Assembly (NCBI GenBank): GCA_015143295.1
Contig: CM026555.1
Location: 744,001-808,000, forward strand
Direction of reading: 5' to 3'
Length of the DNA stretch: 64,000 bases
From: Tetracentron sinense
Lineage: Eukaryota; Streptophyta; Magnoliopsida; Trochodendrales; Trochodendraceae
Part shown: piece after piece, positions 40,938 through 50,575 of the stretch
Layout: each line of letters starts with the position of its first letter
How positions within the stretch are numbered: position 1 is the stretch's first letter
Notes under the pieces: generated by a model
Seen by the model: only the letters and a program-made list of their open reading frames with translations
The model's database searches: none
What the model was told of the DNA's origin: nothing
Translations under genes and position numbers: made by a program

Positions 40938-41732
40938 TGTAAGCACCCAATTTTTATACCCCTTGTTAGCTATGGTTAAGTCACTTAACCATAGTTAATC
41001 TCCAGCCTAACTCCCTAACCCTAGGTAAACCTTAGATCAAACCCTAAGTGAACCATAGGTCAAACCCTAGTAAACCATAGGTTAAACCCTAGTTAGCCCT
41101 AGGACAAACCCTAAGTCAAACCCTAGGTCAACCAGAGTCAAACCCTAGGTTAACCATAGTTAAACCCTAGGTCTAACCCAATGTCAACCATAGCTAGCTT
41201 TACTCAAGCCGAAGCCCAAGAAGTCAAAGTTTTGTAATGTCCCCACTTTGACTACCTCTATTTCCAATTTAGCCTATTTTGGAAATGTCTTCATTTGGAT
41301 TACCGACATTACAGACAGTGTTTTAAAAAACGACATTGCTTGCTGTTCTAAGGACCCTCCCTCCTAACTCGGGTTAGTTTTAACCCCGATTAAGCTTACT
41401 TTTCCTTTAGATTTTAACTAGGGTTAACCTTTAGCTATGGTTAGACCTACCTAACCTTGGGAAAAATCCCTAAAAATCTCAAAAAATCTAGAAAATATAA
41501 AAAGATCAAATAACATGTGATCTTGGCTCTTTAACCATGATTATCAGTCCTAATCATGGCTAACCCTCCTTCTTAACTGCGATTAACCCACTTAACCCAT
41601 GGTTAAACAAACCAAAGCCTACCGGGCTTAACCTTAGGCCTACCGGGCCAAACCCAAGCCTACCGGGCTTAACCCTAGGCCTACCGGGCCTAACCTTAAG
41701 CCTACCGGGCCAAACCAAGCCCACCGGGCAAC
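40938..41732 (+). repeat. Tat-like LTR fragment (same family as 9210)
   Basis: Starts TGTAAGCACCCAATTTTTA and carries TTAACCATAGTTAA and CCTACCGGGC repeats like the 9.2-kb LTR, but stops at 41732 where copia LTR sequence resumes. Only the 5' part of the LTR is present. Confidence 0.75.
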
Positions 41733-41853
41733 CTATGAGAGCATATTCTAGAGAGTATTCTAGAGAGAGTAATCTAGAGAGAAAACTCTAGAGAAAGAAA
41801 GAAACTTGGAAGGGAGAGAGAAAGTTCTAGAGAGTTGGTGGTGACTCTCAACA
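41733..41853 (-). repeat. copia 3' LTR, inner part
   Basis: Matches the end of the 48103-48608 LTR (TATTCTAGAGAGTATTCTAG...GGTGACTCTCAACA). Next to it on the pol side is a polypurine tract on the minus strand (GGTGTTGAGGGGGAG, 41868-41854). Confidence 0.85.
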
Positions 41854-43764
41854 CTCCCCCTCAACACCAACTCTTCTACCAGTCATGCCTAGTAGCTTTC
41901 GAAGTTCAACAAACTTGGAAAGATTGAGTCCTTTAGTGAATATGTCAGCTACCTGGTCCTCCGTCTTGATTGGATGCACCTCTATCTCTCCTTGAAATAC
42001 TTTCTCTCTAATAAAGTGGTGATGTATTTCCACGTGCTTGGTTTTGGCATGGAACACTGGATTTTCTGCCAACTGTATCGCTAATCGGTTGTCACAATGT
42101 AGTGCCACTGGATAGTCAACAGGTTGATGTAGATCGTTCATTAGCTGCATCGACCATGTACTCTCTTGAGCTGCCATTGCTGTTGTTCAATATTCTGCTT
42201 CAATGGTCGATAGTGATACCGTTGGCTGTCTTTTACTACACCAGGAAATTGCTCCCAAACCAAGGTTGAACACGTACCCCATGGTTGATCAACGCGTGTC
42301 ATGATCACCCGCATAGTCTGCATCGCAGTAGCTGGTCACCTTACATATTCCTCCTTTCTTGTAAAGGATACCAAAGTCAAAGGTATCCTTCACATATTTG
42401 AGTATTCGTCGAACCGCTTCCAGATGAGGCTTCTTCGGTTTTTGCATGAACCGGCTTACTACTCCAACCGCATAAGATATGTCGGGTCGTGTCAACATTA
42501 GGTAGATTAGACTACCCACTAACTATCGATACATGGTTGAATCCTCCAAGTCCTTGCCTTCTTCCGCACATAGCTTGGTGTTGGCTTCCATGGGAGTAGA
42601 AACTGGTTTACAATCAACCATGCCGTATTTTAATAAAAGATCTCTTGTATATTTTTCCTGGCATATGAACAAGCCTTCTTGTGTATGTTCCACCTCAAGT
42701 CCAAGAAAGTGCTTGAGTTCTCCAAGCTGCTTCATTTGGAACCGAACCGAGAGATTTTCCCTTGTTCTTCGAATTTTCTCTTCATCATCTCCAGTGATGA
42801 TCAGATCATCCACGTAGACTAGCACTATTGCTAGTTTTCCACCTTTATTCTTGATGAACATGCTCGAGTCTGTTGGCGCAACTGAGTATCCACTTTGCAC
42901 TAGAAACTCTGCTATCTTACGATATCATGCTCTTGGTGCTTGTTTTAATCCATAAAGAGTTTTCCTTAGTTTGCAAACGTAGTTGGGATGCGCTCCACTT
43001 TTGAAGCCGTTGGGTTGCTCCATGTATATATCCTGATCTACTTCTCTATGTAGAAAAGCATTCTTCACGTCTAATTGTCATAGCTTCCATGATTTGTTAG
43101 CTGCTAGTGCTAGAAGGACACGAACCGTTGTAATCTTTGCTACTGGGCTAAAAGTCTCATCATAGTCTAACTCATATTGTTGAGAAAAACCTCAGGCAAT
43201 GAGTCAAGCCTTGTATCTCTCTATGGAACCATCAGGATGAGTCTTCACCTTATTAACCCATCGACAGGATAAGGGTTTGACGTCCTTGGGTTTTGGGACT
43301 AAGTCCCAGGTTTGATTATGCTTTAGCGCTAGAATCTCTTCCTCTATTGCCTTTATCCATTCAAGACTTTGAGATGCTTCCTCGAATGTAGATGGTTCCC
43401 TTACACCATCTTCTTCGGCAAGAACAGCATTAGCATACTTCGAATTTGGCCGTCTCTGCCTGGTAGACCTGCGAAGTTGTGCCCTTGACTCTTCTTCAGC
43501 GTCTTCATGTTGACTTGGCCGAAGTTCTTCCGGTGTTTTGTGATGTACAACGCTTCTCCATGGATCTACAGACCTATTTGGTGATCTTGGCGAGTCGAGC
43601 TGTAATACTGCAGGCTGATCTTCCCTTCTTATTTCCCCAGTACGTGATGAGTGAATTTGTCGCTCAGCTTCTTGACTGGACTGTAAATCTTCTTCTTGAG
43701 TTGACTCCACCAGCTTCTCCTGTAGTTTGTTCTCCAAATCCTTAGAATCTGGCAGTACTACATC
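41848..43764 (-). pseudogene. copia reverse transcriptase and RNase H pseudogene
   Basis: Read from high to low coordinates: the linker, then ALKHNQTWDLVPKPKDVKPLSCRWVNKVK (about 43300-43210), RT with [15 protein letters not shown] (YVDD, about 42830-42780) and [20 protein letters not shown], then [24 protein letters not shown]. RNase H follows: [42 protein letters not shown] and ADIFTKGL near 41890. In-frame stops and shifts occur around 43200-42900, 42520 and 42180. The C-terminus overlaps the polypurine tract and LTR edge. Confidence 0.9.
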
Positions 43765-43769
43765 TTGTG

Positions 43770-45279
43770 TGTAAAGCCCATGTTTTTTGTGTTGGTATAT
43801 TCCAGTGTCAAAACAAGTGAGTCTAGGTGTCTAGGTGTGTATCTTGTGTCTTTGCCGTCAAGCATCCACGACAAGTGAAGTTGAAGCACGTTGAAGAATC
43901 GGTTGATTCACTCGGTTGATCATTTCCTTCATAGGATGGTAAGTGACCTAGATACCATGTGACCATAGGTGGGAATTGACTTATAATAATCCTAACATGA
44001 TGCCTTAGGTAGTAAGTGTCCTAGACTAACCATACGGACCCTAGGTGATGAGATAAACAGTGCAAAACTTATTTAAAATTCTGAAATTTTTGAAAAAACC
44101 AAGGTTGCTTGTTTTTGGCATATCTCTCAAACCGTAGCTCAAATTTTGCTTCATAATATGTCAAAACGACCGCGTCGAAAAAAGCTACAACTTTCGTGAA
44201 GGGACCGAGAGCTAAAAATGAAGTTTTAAATTCGGTTTCACCTCAGGGTCAACCCTGACCATTGGGGGTCGACCCTGAAGAGCCCCTCTTGTTGTATGGT
44301 GCAAATGGGCAGAACTAGGAAAAGTGAGGGTCGACCCTGGAGGTTAGTTTGGTCGACCGAACTGCACACTTGGGTCGACCCAACTAACCCCCAGGGTCGA
44401 CCCTGATATGGGATATATGCCTAAATCGGTTTTTTTCCTATTTTGGTTCTTTTAATCACTTTTAAGCAACTTCTAAACATGGTTTTTGATTCCCTATAAG
44501 TGGGGAACCCTTCTACTTCGTGGTGTACAACTTAAGGAGAGTATAGAGAGGGTTTTTAACTCCTTCTAGAGTTCCTAAAACCCCTGGAAAACTTAGTGTT
44601 CTCCTCCCCTTTGTTAGTGCATTCAACCTAGAGTTTGCAAGCTCCAAAGTTTCAATTTTGCTTGTTTAGACTTGTCCTTTGAAGGGGTCCATCTAGGTAT
44701 TGATTTCTATTAAATCATCAACCCGTTCTGGATAGAACACCTTGGCCGGAGTGTTCCGGAGCCTTTACGAAGGAGGTCGATCCGAGAAGGATTGTGGATG
44801 TGTGATTTGGTCGGTGAAATCCGAAGCCATCATTAACGGAGATCGATCGGAAGATCGTGGAATGTTTTTGAGATACAAAGAGAAGTACGAGCGGCTGCAG
44901 TTGATCACGAGACTTAAGAGTACATGATGACTTTTCGAGGCATGGAGGACTAAGAACTGAAGGATCGTAGTGTCGAGTCCAAAGGAGTCAAGTTCGAGTC
45001 TTGTAAATTCTTGTTTACTTTGTCTTAGTAGATTCTCATGGTTGGACTAGGTCCCGTGGTTTTTTCCGGAAGGGTTTCCACGTAAAAATCCTTGTGTTGT
45101 GATTTGCTTGGCTTTCTATTTTCCGCATTTAAAGTATATCATCCCTTAAATTATAACTTAATTGTTAAAACATCAAAAAATGGTAGATAGACTTATAGGG
45201 AGCCCTAACCATCCCATTGACTTTGTGAGTTCTCAACTCAAACCATAGATTTGAGGTTCACCGAATTTGTTTTTTTTCA
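43770..45279 (+). mobile_element. solo LTR of a copia element related to the 52-63 kb array, inserted in pol
   Basis: Begins TGTAAAGCCC and ends TTTTTTTTCA; flanks TTGTG (43765-43769) and TTATG (45280-45284) are a 5-bp duplication with one change. The last 400 bp (TTTTCGAGGCATGGAGGACT...GGTCCCGTGGTTTTTTCCGG...CCACGTAAAAA) closely match the LTRs at 52.9, 57.9 and 63.0 kb, so it is a sister family. TATA at 44495-44500. The array GGGTCGACCCT (about six copies, 44243-44408) lies upstream of it. Confidence 0.85.
44243..44408 (+). repeat. GGTCGACC palindrome array in a U3 region
   Basis: GGGTCGACCC and variants (GGGTCAACCC, GGTCGACCGA) recur about six times upstream of the TATA. GGTCGACC is self-complementary. 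Confidence 0.8.
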
Positions 45280-45284
45280 TTATG

Positions 45285-46809
45285 ATGACCACCAAGATGA
45301 AGTCTCATCAAATACTACGCTTCATGATGTTTAGCAGCACCCGATTTTGGGATCGCAAGATCTCCACCCTTTCCTCTCACTATCATATCCAATAAAGATA
45401 CAGTGAAGAACCTTCTTATCAAACTTGGTCCGTAGATGATCAGGTACGAACAAGTAGCACACACAGTCAAAGACTTGAAAGTGACTTACTGTGGGTTTGA
45501 TATTCCACAGTTTCTAAAAGGGTGAGACAAACCCAAGCCTTGCTTGTGGTAGCCAGTTGATCACGTGAACTGCTGTCTTCATACACTCTGCCCAAAATCG
45601 TCCAGACACATTATTCGCATGTAGCATGCTTCAACAGATCTCTCCAAGGTGTCGATTCTTTCTCTCAGCAACATCATTCTGTTGTGGGGTGCTAGCACAA
45701 GTCAGCTGTCGTCGAATTTTGTATATTTCTAAGGTAAGCTGAGAATTCATCCAACGTGTATTCTCCCCCATTGTCACTGCGTAGACACCGAATCTGACTT
45801 CACTTTCAGTTTTCTCTTGAAAGTCCTAAACTTAGAGAATACTTCTAACTTTTCTTTCAGAAAATATACCCACACATACCTTGGGTAGTCGTCGATAAAG
45901 GTCATCATGTATCGCATGTCGTTGATTGACGCCTGCTTTATTAGCTCGAACACATCTGAGTGGATTAGCTCTAAGGGTTCTTTCGCTCTAAACTTTTGAC
46001 TCCTTATAGGACAGTTGATGAGCCTTACCATATTGACACCCGGCACAGATGATATCTTCTCGAATATCTAGTTATGGAAGGCCCTTGAGCATTGACTTTT
46101 TCATAATTTCTTTCAGCTTGTGATAGCTAACGTGTCCTAGCAGCGCATGGCATAGATCTGCAGTCTCACTCCTTTGAGTCTTTTCTACGTATTTTGATTT
46201 TGCTGACATCACATAGATGGATTCTAACCTTTGTCCCTCCATGATGGGTGTATCTAATAGCTTCAAGCTTCGATACACCTTGACGTCTTCTGGCCCAAAC
46301 ACCACATAATTACCTGAGGTCGTCAGTTGTGATACTGACAATAGATTTTTCTTCATCCCAGGCACATGATAGACGTTCTGCAACTGAACTTGATGGGGAC
46401 TGAAGCGAGGCACGATCACAGTCTTTCCAATGTGTATGATTGGCAGTCTTGAGTTGTTGGCCATCACCACTACTCAACCACCTTTATACTCAGACACACT
46501 GAGTAATTTATCCTTATCGCCAGTCATGTGATTGGAGCATCCAGAGTCAACGATCCAGTCTTTGTTGTAGTCGATTGCTCCATGATTTTGTATTGCAGCA
46601 AGTGTCATGTCTTCTGCCTCTATCACAATAGAACTTATTGTTATTTCATTTGTGATCGTACCAGATTGATCATCTACTTTCTTTTCCTCCAAGACAATCC
46701 TATCTTCCGAGCAGATTTCTTCGACTTGCTCAGTCAAGGCGAATGGTACTTCAGCATCACACTCTTCTTCGCTACTGCTTCCACCTTGGTGATTTTCGGA
46801 TGTCACCAA
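45285..46809 (-). pseudogene. copia protease and integrase pseudogene
   Basis: The protease is read at 46809-46474 (KDWIVDSGCSNHMTGDKDKL; DSG active site). The GAG-pre-integrase segment is at 46470-46072 ([19 protein letters not shown] part of the zinc site). The integrase core is at 46046-45774 ([11 protein letters not shown], catalytic Asp; [19 protein letters not shown]). Further integrase similarity continues with stops to about 45300, where the solo LTR breaks the gene. Confidence 0.88.
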
Positions 46810-47282
46810 GTTGCCTTCTGCTGACTTTTTCTTTGACCAACAATCTCAAGCGAAGTGGCCTTTCTTGCCACAATTGTAGCATTCATCATTACGCCGTCTA
46901 AACTGTCGTGTGTCTCTATCTCGGCCTTGTTGAGCCCCCCTGTCTGAGAGCTCCTCTCCTGCAACCTCCTTGATCTACCTTATTCCTCCAAGACAATCCT
47001 ATCTTCCAAGCAGATTTCTTCGACTTGCTCAGTCACGGTGAATGATACTTCAGCATCCCACTCTTCTTCGCTACTGCTTCCACCTTGGTGATTGTCGGAT
47101 GTCACCAAGTTGCCTTCTGTTGACTTTTTCTTTGACCAACAATCTCAAGCGAAGTGGCTTTTCTTGCCACAATTGTAGCATTCATCATTACGTCGTCTAA
47201 ACTGTCGTGCGTCTCTATCTCGGCCTTGTTGAGCCCCCCTGTCAGAGAGCTCCTCTCCTGCAACCTCCTTGATATACCTTCT
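46685..47282 (-). repeat. 299-bp tandem duplication within copia gag-protease
   Basis: AAGACAATCC plus TATCTTCC starts at 46691 and again at 46990, and similarity persists through the zinc-knuckle coding stretch in both copies. The duplication doubles the knuckle region (ECYNCGKKGHFA, then TGA where Arg is expected, then DCW). Confidence 0.85.
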
Positions 47283-47956
47283 TCCTTCTTGGTTCTTGTC
47301 ATCCCTCCTGGCCTACCTCTTCTTCTACTGCTAAAAAGGGCCTCCTCATTCTTTAATGAAACTCCAGCCATTTGTTTTGCTAGAGTTTCTTGATCAACTA
47401 ATAGATTTTGTAAGTCTAGGATGGTTGGTTGAGTTGGCCAACCACGAATCGCCGTGATGAACCCACTATACTCGAGTCTCAGGCCATTGATGATGATTAT
47501 TTTCATCCTATCTTCATTAATATTAGCTTTTGAATCTAATTGTGAAATTTCACGGCAAAGAGATTTTACCTTCATATAGTATTGGTTGATCGTCATTTCT
47601 CCTTGTGAGGTTGACATGAGCTCATTCTACAGTTGTTGTAGCCTTGCATCATTCTTCCTTGAGAAGAGGGCTGCAAAAGCATCTCATGCTGCTTTAGGTG
47701 TGCCTGCATCTCCGATGTGCTCAAACAATTCATCTTCGATAGTTGTTTTAAGCACGAACATAGCCTTCCCGGCTTTAATTTTCCATCGCCTTAGTGCATC
47801 AACATTCTCCCGAGAAGGTGGATTAGTGTCACTACCATTAACGATCTCCCACAGATCTTGTCCCTGCAGTTACGACTCTATACAGAACTTCCAGTTGTTG
47901 TAATTTTGGTTGTTAAGCTTCTTGATCCCACCGGTTGCGCTTGCCAAATCCGTCAT
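46824..47956 (-). pseudogene. copia gag (UBN2 type) pseudogene
   Basis: The start codon at 47956 gives MTDLASATGGIKKLNNQNYNNWKFCIES, then a stop, then LQGQDLWEIVNG. 47617-47102 is open (MTINQYYMKVKSLCREI, ILDLQNLLVDQE). Two copies of a CCHC knuckle with an in-frame TGA follow in the duplicated segment. Confidence 0.85.
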
Positions 47957-48102
47957 CGTGACTTGGTATGTCTTCACGTACTCCACCAAGTAAGCTTGAT
48001 CCCAGATCAATGAGCTTCACAGTCCCAGACCATGCACGAACAAGATTTCTCCTTCGTAGCGCTCGAACACCGGCCTCCGACAACCTTGCTCTGATACTAA
48101 AT

Positions 48103-48608
48103 TGTTGAATATAGAAGCAGCGGAACCCCGAATAAATAAGCTTTTATTGATGCACTAACTTAAAAATGTACAATACTTAAGAAAGACAATCAAGGAACAC
48201 TAACACTCAAGAGATGCACTCACACTTATCCTCACACAAGTACTCACACTCACTTAGACTAACACTAGACCTCACACACTTAGAAGAGCTTATGTTTCTT
48301 CTATGTACAAACCAAAGGACTCAACCATCTATTTATAGTGAGGGATAGGAGGTGGAAGGAGTTGGGTGCATTAAATGTAGGATTTTCTAGAACCAAGAAT
48401 TCTCTAGAGAGATGAAGAATCTAGAGAGAGGGAGAGGGAACTAGAGGGAATTCTAGAGATGGAATACTCTAGAGAGATGAAGGGAGAAGCTATGAGAGAA
48501 TATTCTAGAGAGTATTCTAGAGAGAGTAATCTAGAGAAAAAACTCTAGAAAAAGAGAGAAACTTGGAAGGAAGAGAGAGTTCTAGAGAGTTGGTGGTGAC
48601 TCTCAACC
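48103..48608 (-). repeat. copia 5' LTR (506 bp) with primer-binding site next to it
   Basis: The minus strand reads TGTTGAGAGTC-type start (first base altered) to TATATTCAACA, then a spacer and the primer site TAGTATCAGAGC (48099-48088), complementary to initiator Met-tRNA. A TATA box CTATAAATAG is at 48338-48329 with TCTAGA(GA) repeats upstream. Confidence 0.88.
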
Positions 48609-48618
48609 GAATATCTAT

Positions 48619-49340
48619 GAGTGGTGTTAGGCGCACCCCAATATTTGATAATACCCCCCATTATTATAACTTATATATGTATTTACACCCTAAAATAGAC
48701 AATAATGCCCTTGACTTCAATGTTTCCTCTTCCTATCGTCTCCGATTAAAAACTCACTTACCTTCTCTCGTCCTAGTGTCAATCTTCTTCACATATTCCA
48801 GCCACTAGTGCTGCCACTAGTGCTGCCGCTAGCGCTCCCATCGCTCTCATCGCTAATCGGACAGATTATTTCTCATTCCAAGAGAAAAATAAAAGAATAA
48901 AGAAGGTGCTCTCTCTCTCTCAATTAAGTTTTCAAAATGAACTCTTACAAAATTGAACTTAATTGACTTAATTGACCTTCCATCTAGAGTAGCTAGCATG
49001 ACTCCCCCAAAAATAATCAAACAAAATGTGTGACTAATGGAATAGAGGAACTGTTTGACCATGCTCCTTCCTTCATGTCTATTTATACCAAGTAATTAAG
49101 ACAAAACTAAAACTAAATCATGTGCCTTGTCTTCGGGTGCCTAAGTGGCATTGCTAGCTGGAATAGGTGAAGATGATCGGTGCGAGATGGGAGACAGCAA
49201 GCTAGTCAAGGTCCTTGGCCAGAGACGACAATAGAAACAAAAATTGAAGACAATGGCATTATTTTCTATTTTGGGGTGTAAATGCAGAACTTTTAATAAT
49301 GGGATGTAGTCATCAAATGTTAGGGTTCATGTAGGACACC
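48619..49340. mobile_element. MULE-like non-autonomous element (722 bp), probable 9-bp TSD
   Basis: AATATCTAT occurs at 48610-48618 and 49341-49349. The arms (GGTGTTAGGCGCACCCC, ATTTGATAA, CCATTATTA, TTTACACCCTAAAATAGACAATAATGCC on the left, and their inverted match on the right) extend for about 100 bp. Long inverted ends with a 9-bp duplication suggest a Mutator-like element. The left end carries 4 extra bases (GAGT). The copia insertion lies immediately beside it. Confidence 0.7.
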
Positions 49341-49349
49341 AATATCTAT

Positions 49350-49743
49350 CCATTTACCCAAAAATTCACAAAACAAATGAAACATTATGAAGCTATCTGT
49401 AATTCTATAATTCAAATTGTCAAGGAGGTTAACGTCAGTTAGTTGTGTTGGGGCACTATAAATAAGTGGGCAGACATTATTATAGAGTTAAGTCATATTT
49501 TCTAGAATTCTCTTATCTTTTTCTCCTAAGAATTCATCTTTTTCTTTACCTTAATTCCTCCTTTTCTAAAACTTCCTCTTCTTCAATTAATCAGCCTAAC
49601 AGTTCATCAATTCGTTTTTGAGAAAATTGAAAATTTTATCAATTTCCATAGAGAGGGCAAAGATTTTCCACTACATTTCTCAACACTAACCCATAAACGG
49701 CAAACCCAATAAAGATATAGAAACACAAGAAGATGAAACGTAC
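49350..49743. other. 5' part of the cupin intron, no feature recognised
   Basis: Pyrimidine-rich and AT-rich sequence; likely original intron DNA. Confidence 0.4.
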
Positions 49744-49985
49744 TTGGGCCATTTTCGCACACCGAGCTCGGTGAGCTTGGATTCAGGAGGGTTCCTTTGG
49801 ATCTTTACCCCCATTTTCTCTGTCGCCATGGATTCTGCTCTTATTCGGAATAAGAGGCTTCGATTTGGCTTGAAATCGAGTCTTGAAGAGAAAGAAGGAA
49901 CAAGAAATGAAGAGAATTTGGTTGGGGTGTTGTAACTAGGAACGGAGATGAGAGATTTTTGATTAATAATCGAGGCACTCGCCAT
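49744..49985 (-). CDS. PTAC18-like cupin protein, exon 1 with transit peptide
   Basis: The start codon at 49985 gives a Ser-rich, acid-poor N-terminus of about 50 residues (MASASIINQKSLISVPSYN, SFLVPSFSSRLDFKPNRSLL), typical of a chloroplast transit peptide. It is followed by MATEKMGVKIQRNPPESKLT and ELGVRKWPK, the conserved front of PTAC18-like cupins. Met53 could start a shorter cytosolic form. The exon ends CCCAA|GTACGT, a good donor in phase 2. With exon 2 at 27147-26943 the CDS is 447 bp (148 aa plus stop). A SINE and a small MITE lie upstream in the presumed promoter. Confidence 0.92.
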
Positions 49986-50274
49986 TGGAGAAATAAATAC
50001 AGAATTTTATATTATTATTTAAAAGTTAAAAACAAAAATAGAAATGAAAGTAAGCGGCTATTCTAGAAAGAAATTCAGATCTCCCTTCCTATCCTCTTTC
50101 AATCCCCTCCATTCATTTATTATGGCTGTCAATGAGCCGGGTCGGATTACCAAAAAACACAACAATGGGCCGGGTCGGGCTTGGTAAGGCTATATGGAAT
50201 CTCTTACGGAGGCTAAAATGGAACCGCTGGGTCATTTCAATCAGACGTCATTACTCTACTGCGAGATCAGATCA

Positions 50275-50420
50275 CAACCAATTGGGTCTGTCCCACAGTG
50301 GTTGTGTATCTCCCTTTGGGGAGGTGTTGACTCCTGTTCGAGTCTTGGTGTGGCTGTTGAACCCCCTAATCTAAGTAGATAAATGATTAGGACCAAGTAG
50401 CTAAAAACCAAAAAAAAAAG
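50275..50420 (+). mobile_element. tRNA-derived SINE
   Basis: A-box-like CCACAGTGGTTGTG (50293-50306), B box CTGTTCGAGTCTT (50334-50346), then a non-tRNA tail ending in an A-rich run (50403-50419). It lies about 290 bp upstream of the cupin start codon, in opposite orientation. Confidence 0.6.
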
Positions 50421-50572
50421 ACCATAGCCAATTGCAATTGAGATAAAGAGAATTCAAATGCATATGTGTGGTAGATTGGAAAAGAAAAAATAATTAAAAT
50501 TTTGAATTTTCCACTTGTTTTTTCATCATCCAATCCACCACGGACACATATACAATTGCAATTGGCTGTGAT
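50421..50572. repeat. small fold-back MITE with CCAATTGCAATTG ends
   Basis: CATAGCCAATTGCAATTG on the left and CAATTGCAATTGGCTGTG on the right are inverted. TATGTGTGGTAGATTGG on the left pairs with CCAATCCACCACGGACACATA on the right. The terminal GCAATTGGCTGTGATT also occurs beside fold-back copy C (about 14455). Confidence 0.75.
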
Positions 50573-50575
50573 TTG

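Larger units (their letters stand above)
36370..48608 (-). mobile_element. Ty1/copia retrotransposon, interrupted, TSD GAATA
   Basis: The outer ends are TGTTGAATATAG (36370) and ACTCTCAACC (48608, last base changed from the expected A). The 5-bp target duplication GAATA lies at 36365-36369 and 48609-48613. On the minus strand the order is 5' LTR (48608-48103), primer site, gag, protease, integrase, RT, RNase H and 3' LTR. The integrase-before-RT order is copia. Two interruptions are visible: a solo LTR (43770-45279) in pol, and a block of about 5 kb (36743-41732) inside the 3' LTR. Gag-pol has many stops. It sits sense-oriented in the cupin intron. Confidence 0.9.
27148..49743 (-). other. 22.6-kb intron of the cupin gene, filled with nested transposons
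   Basis: Bounded by the donor GTACGT (49743 downward) and the acceptor ATTAG (ending 27148). It contains a MULE-like element, a 12.2-kb copia insertion with further insertions inside, a hAT MITE, a larger hAT element, fold-back copies and other MITEs. The copia element is in the same orientation as the gene; the hAT transposase is antisense to it. No second copy of either exon lies between. Splicing across it is inferred from the exact in-frame junction and protein continuity. Confidence 0.8.

Noticed and set aside
50275..50350. Possible functional tRNA gene
   Set aside because: A and B box-like motifs are present, but acceptor and anticodon stems do not fold as a tRNA and an A-rich tail follows; a SINE fits better.
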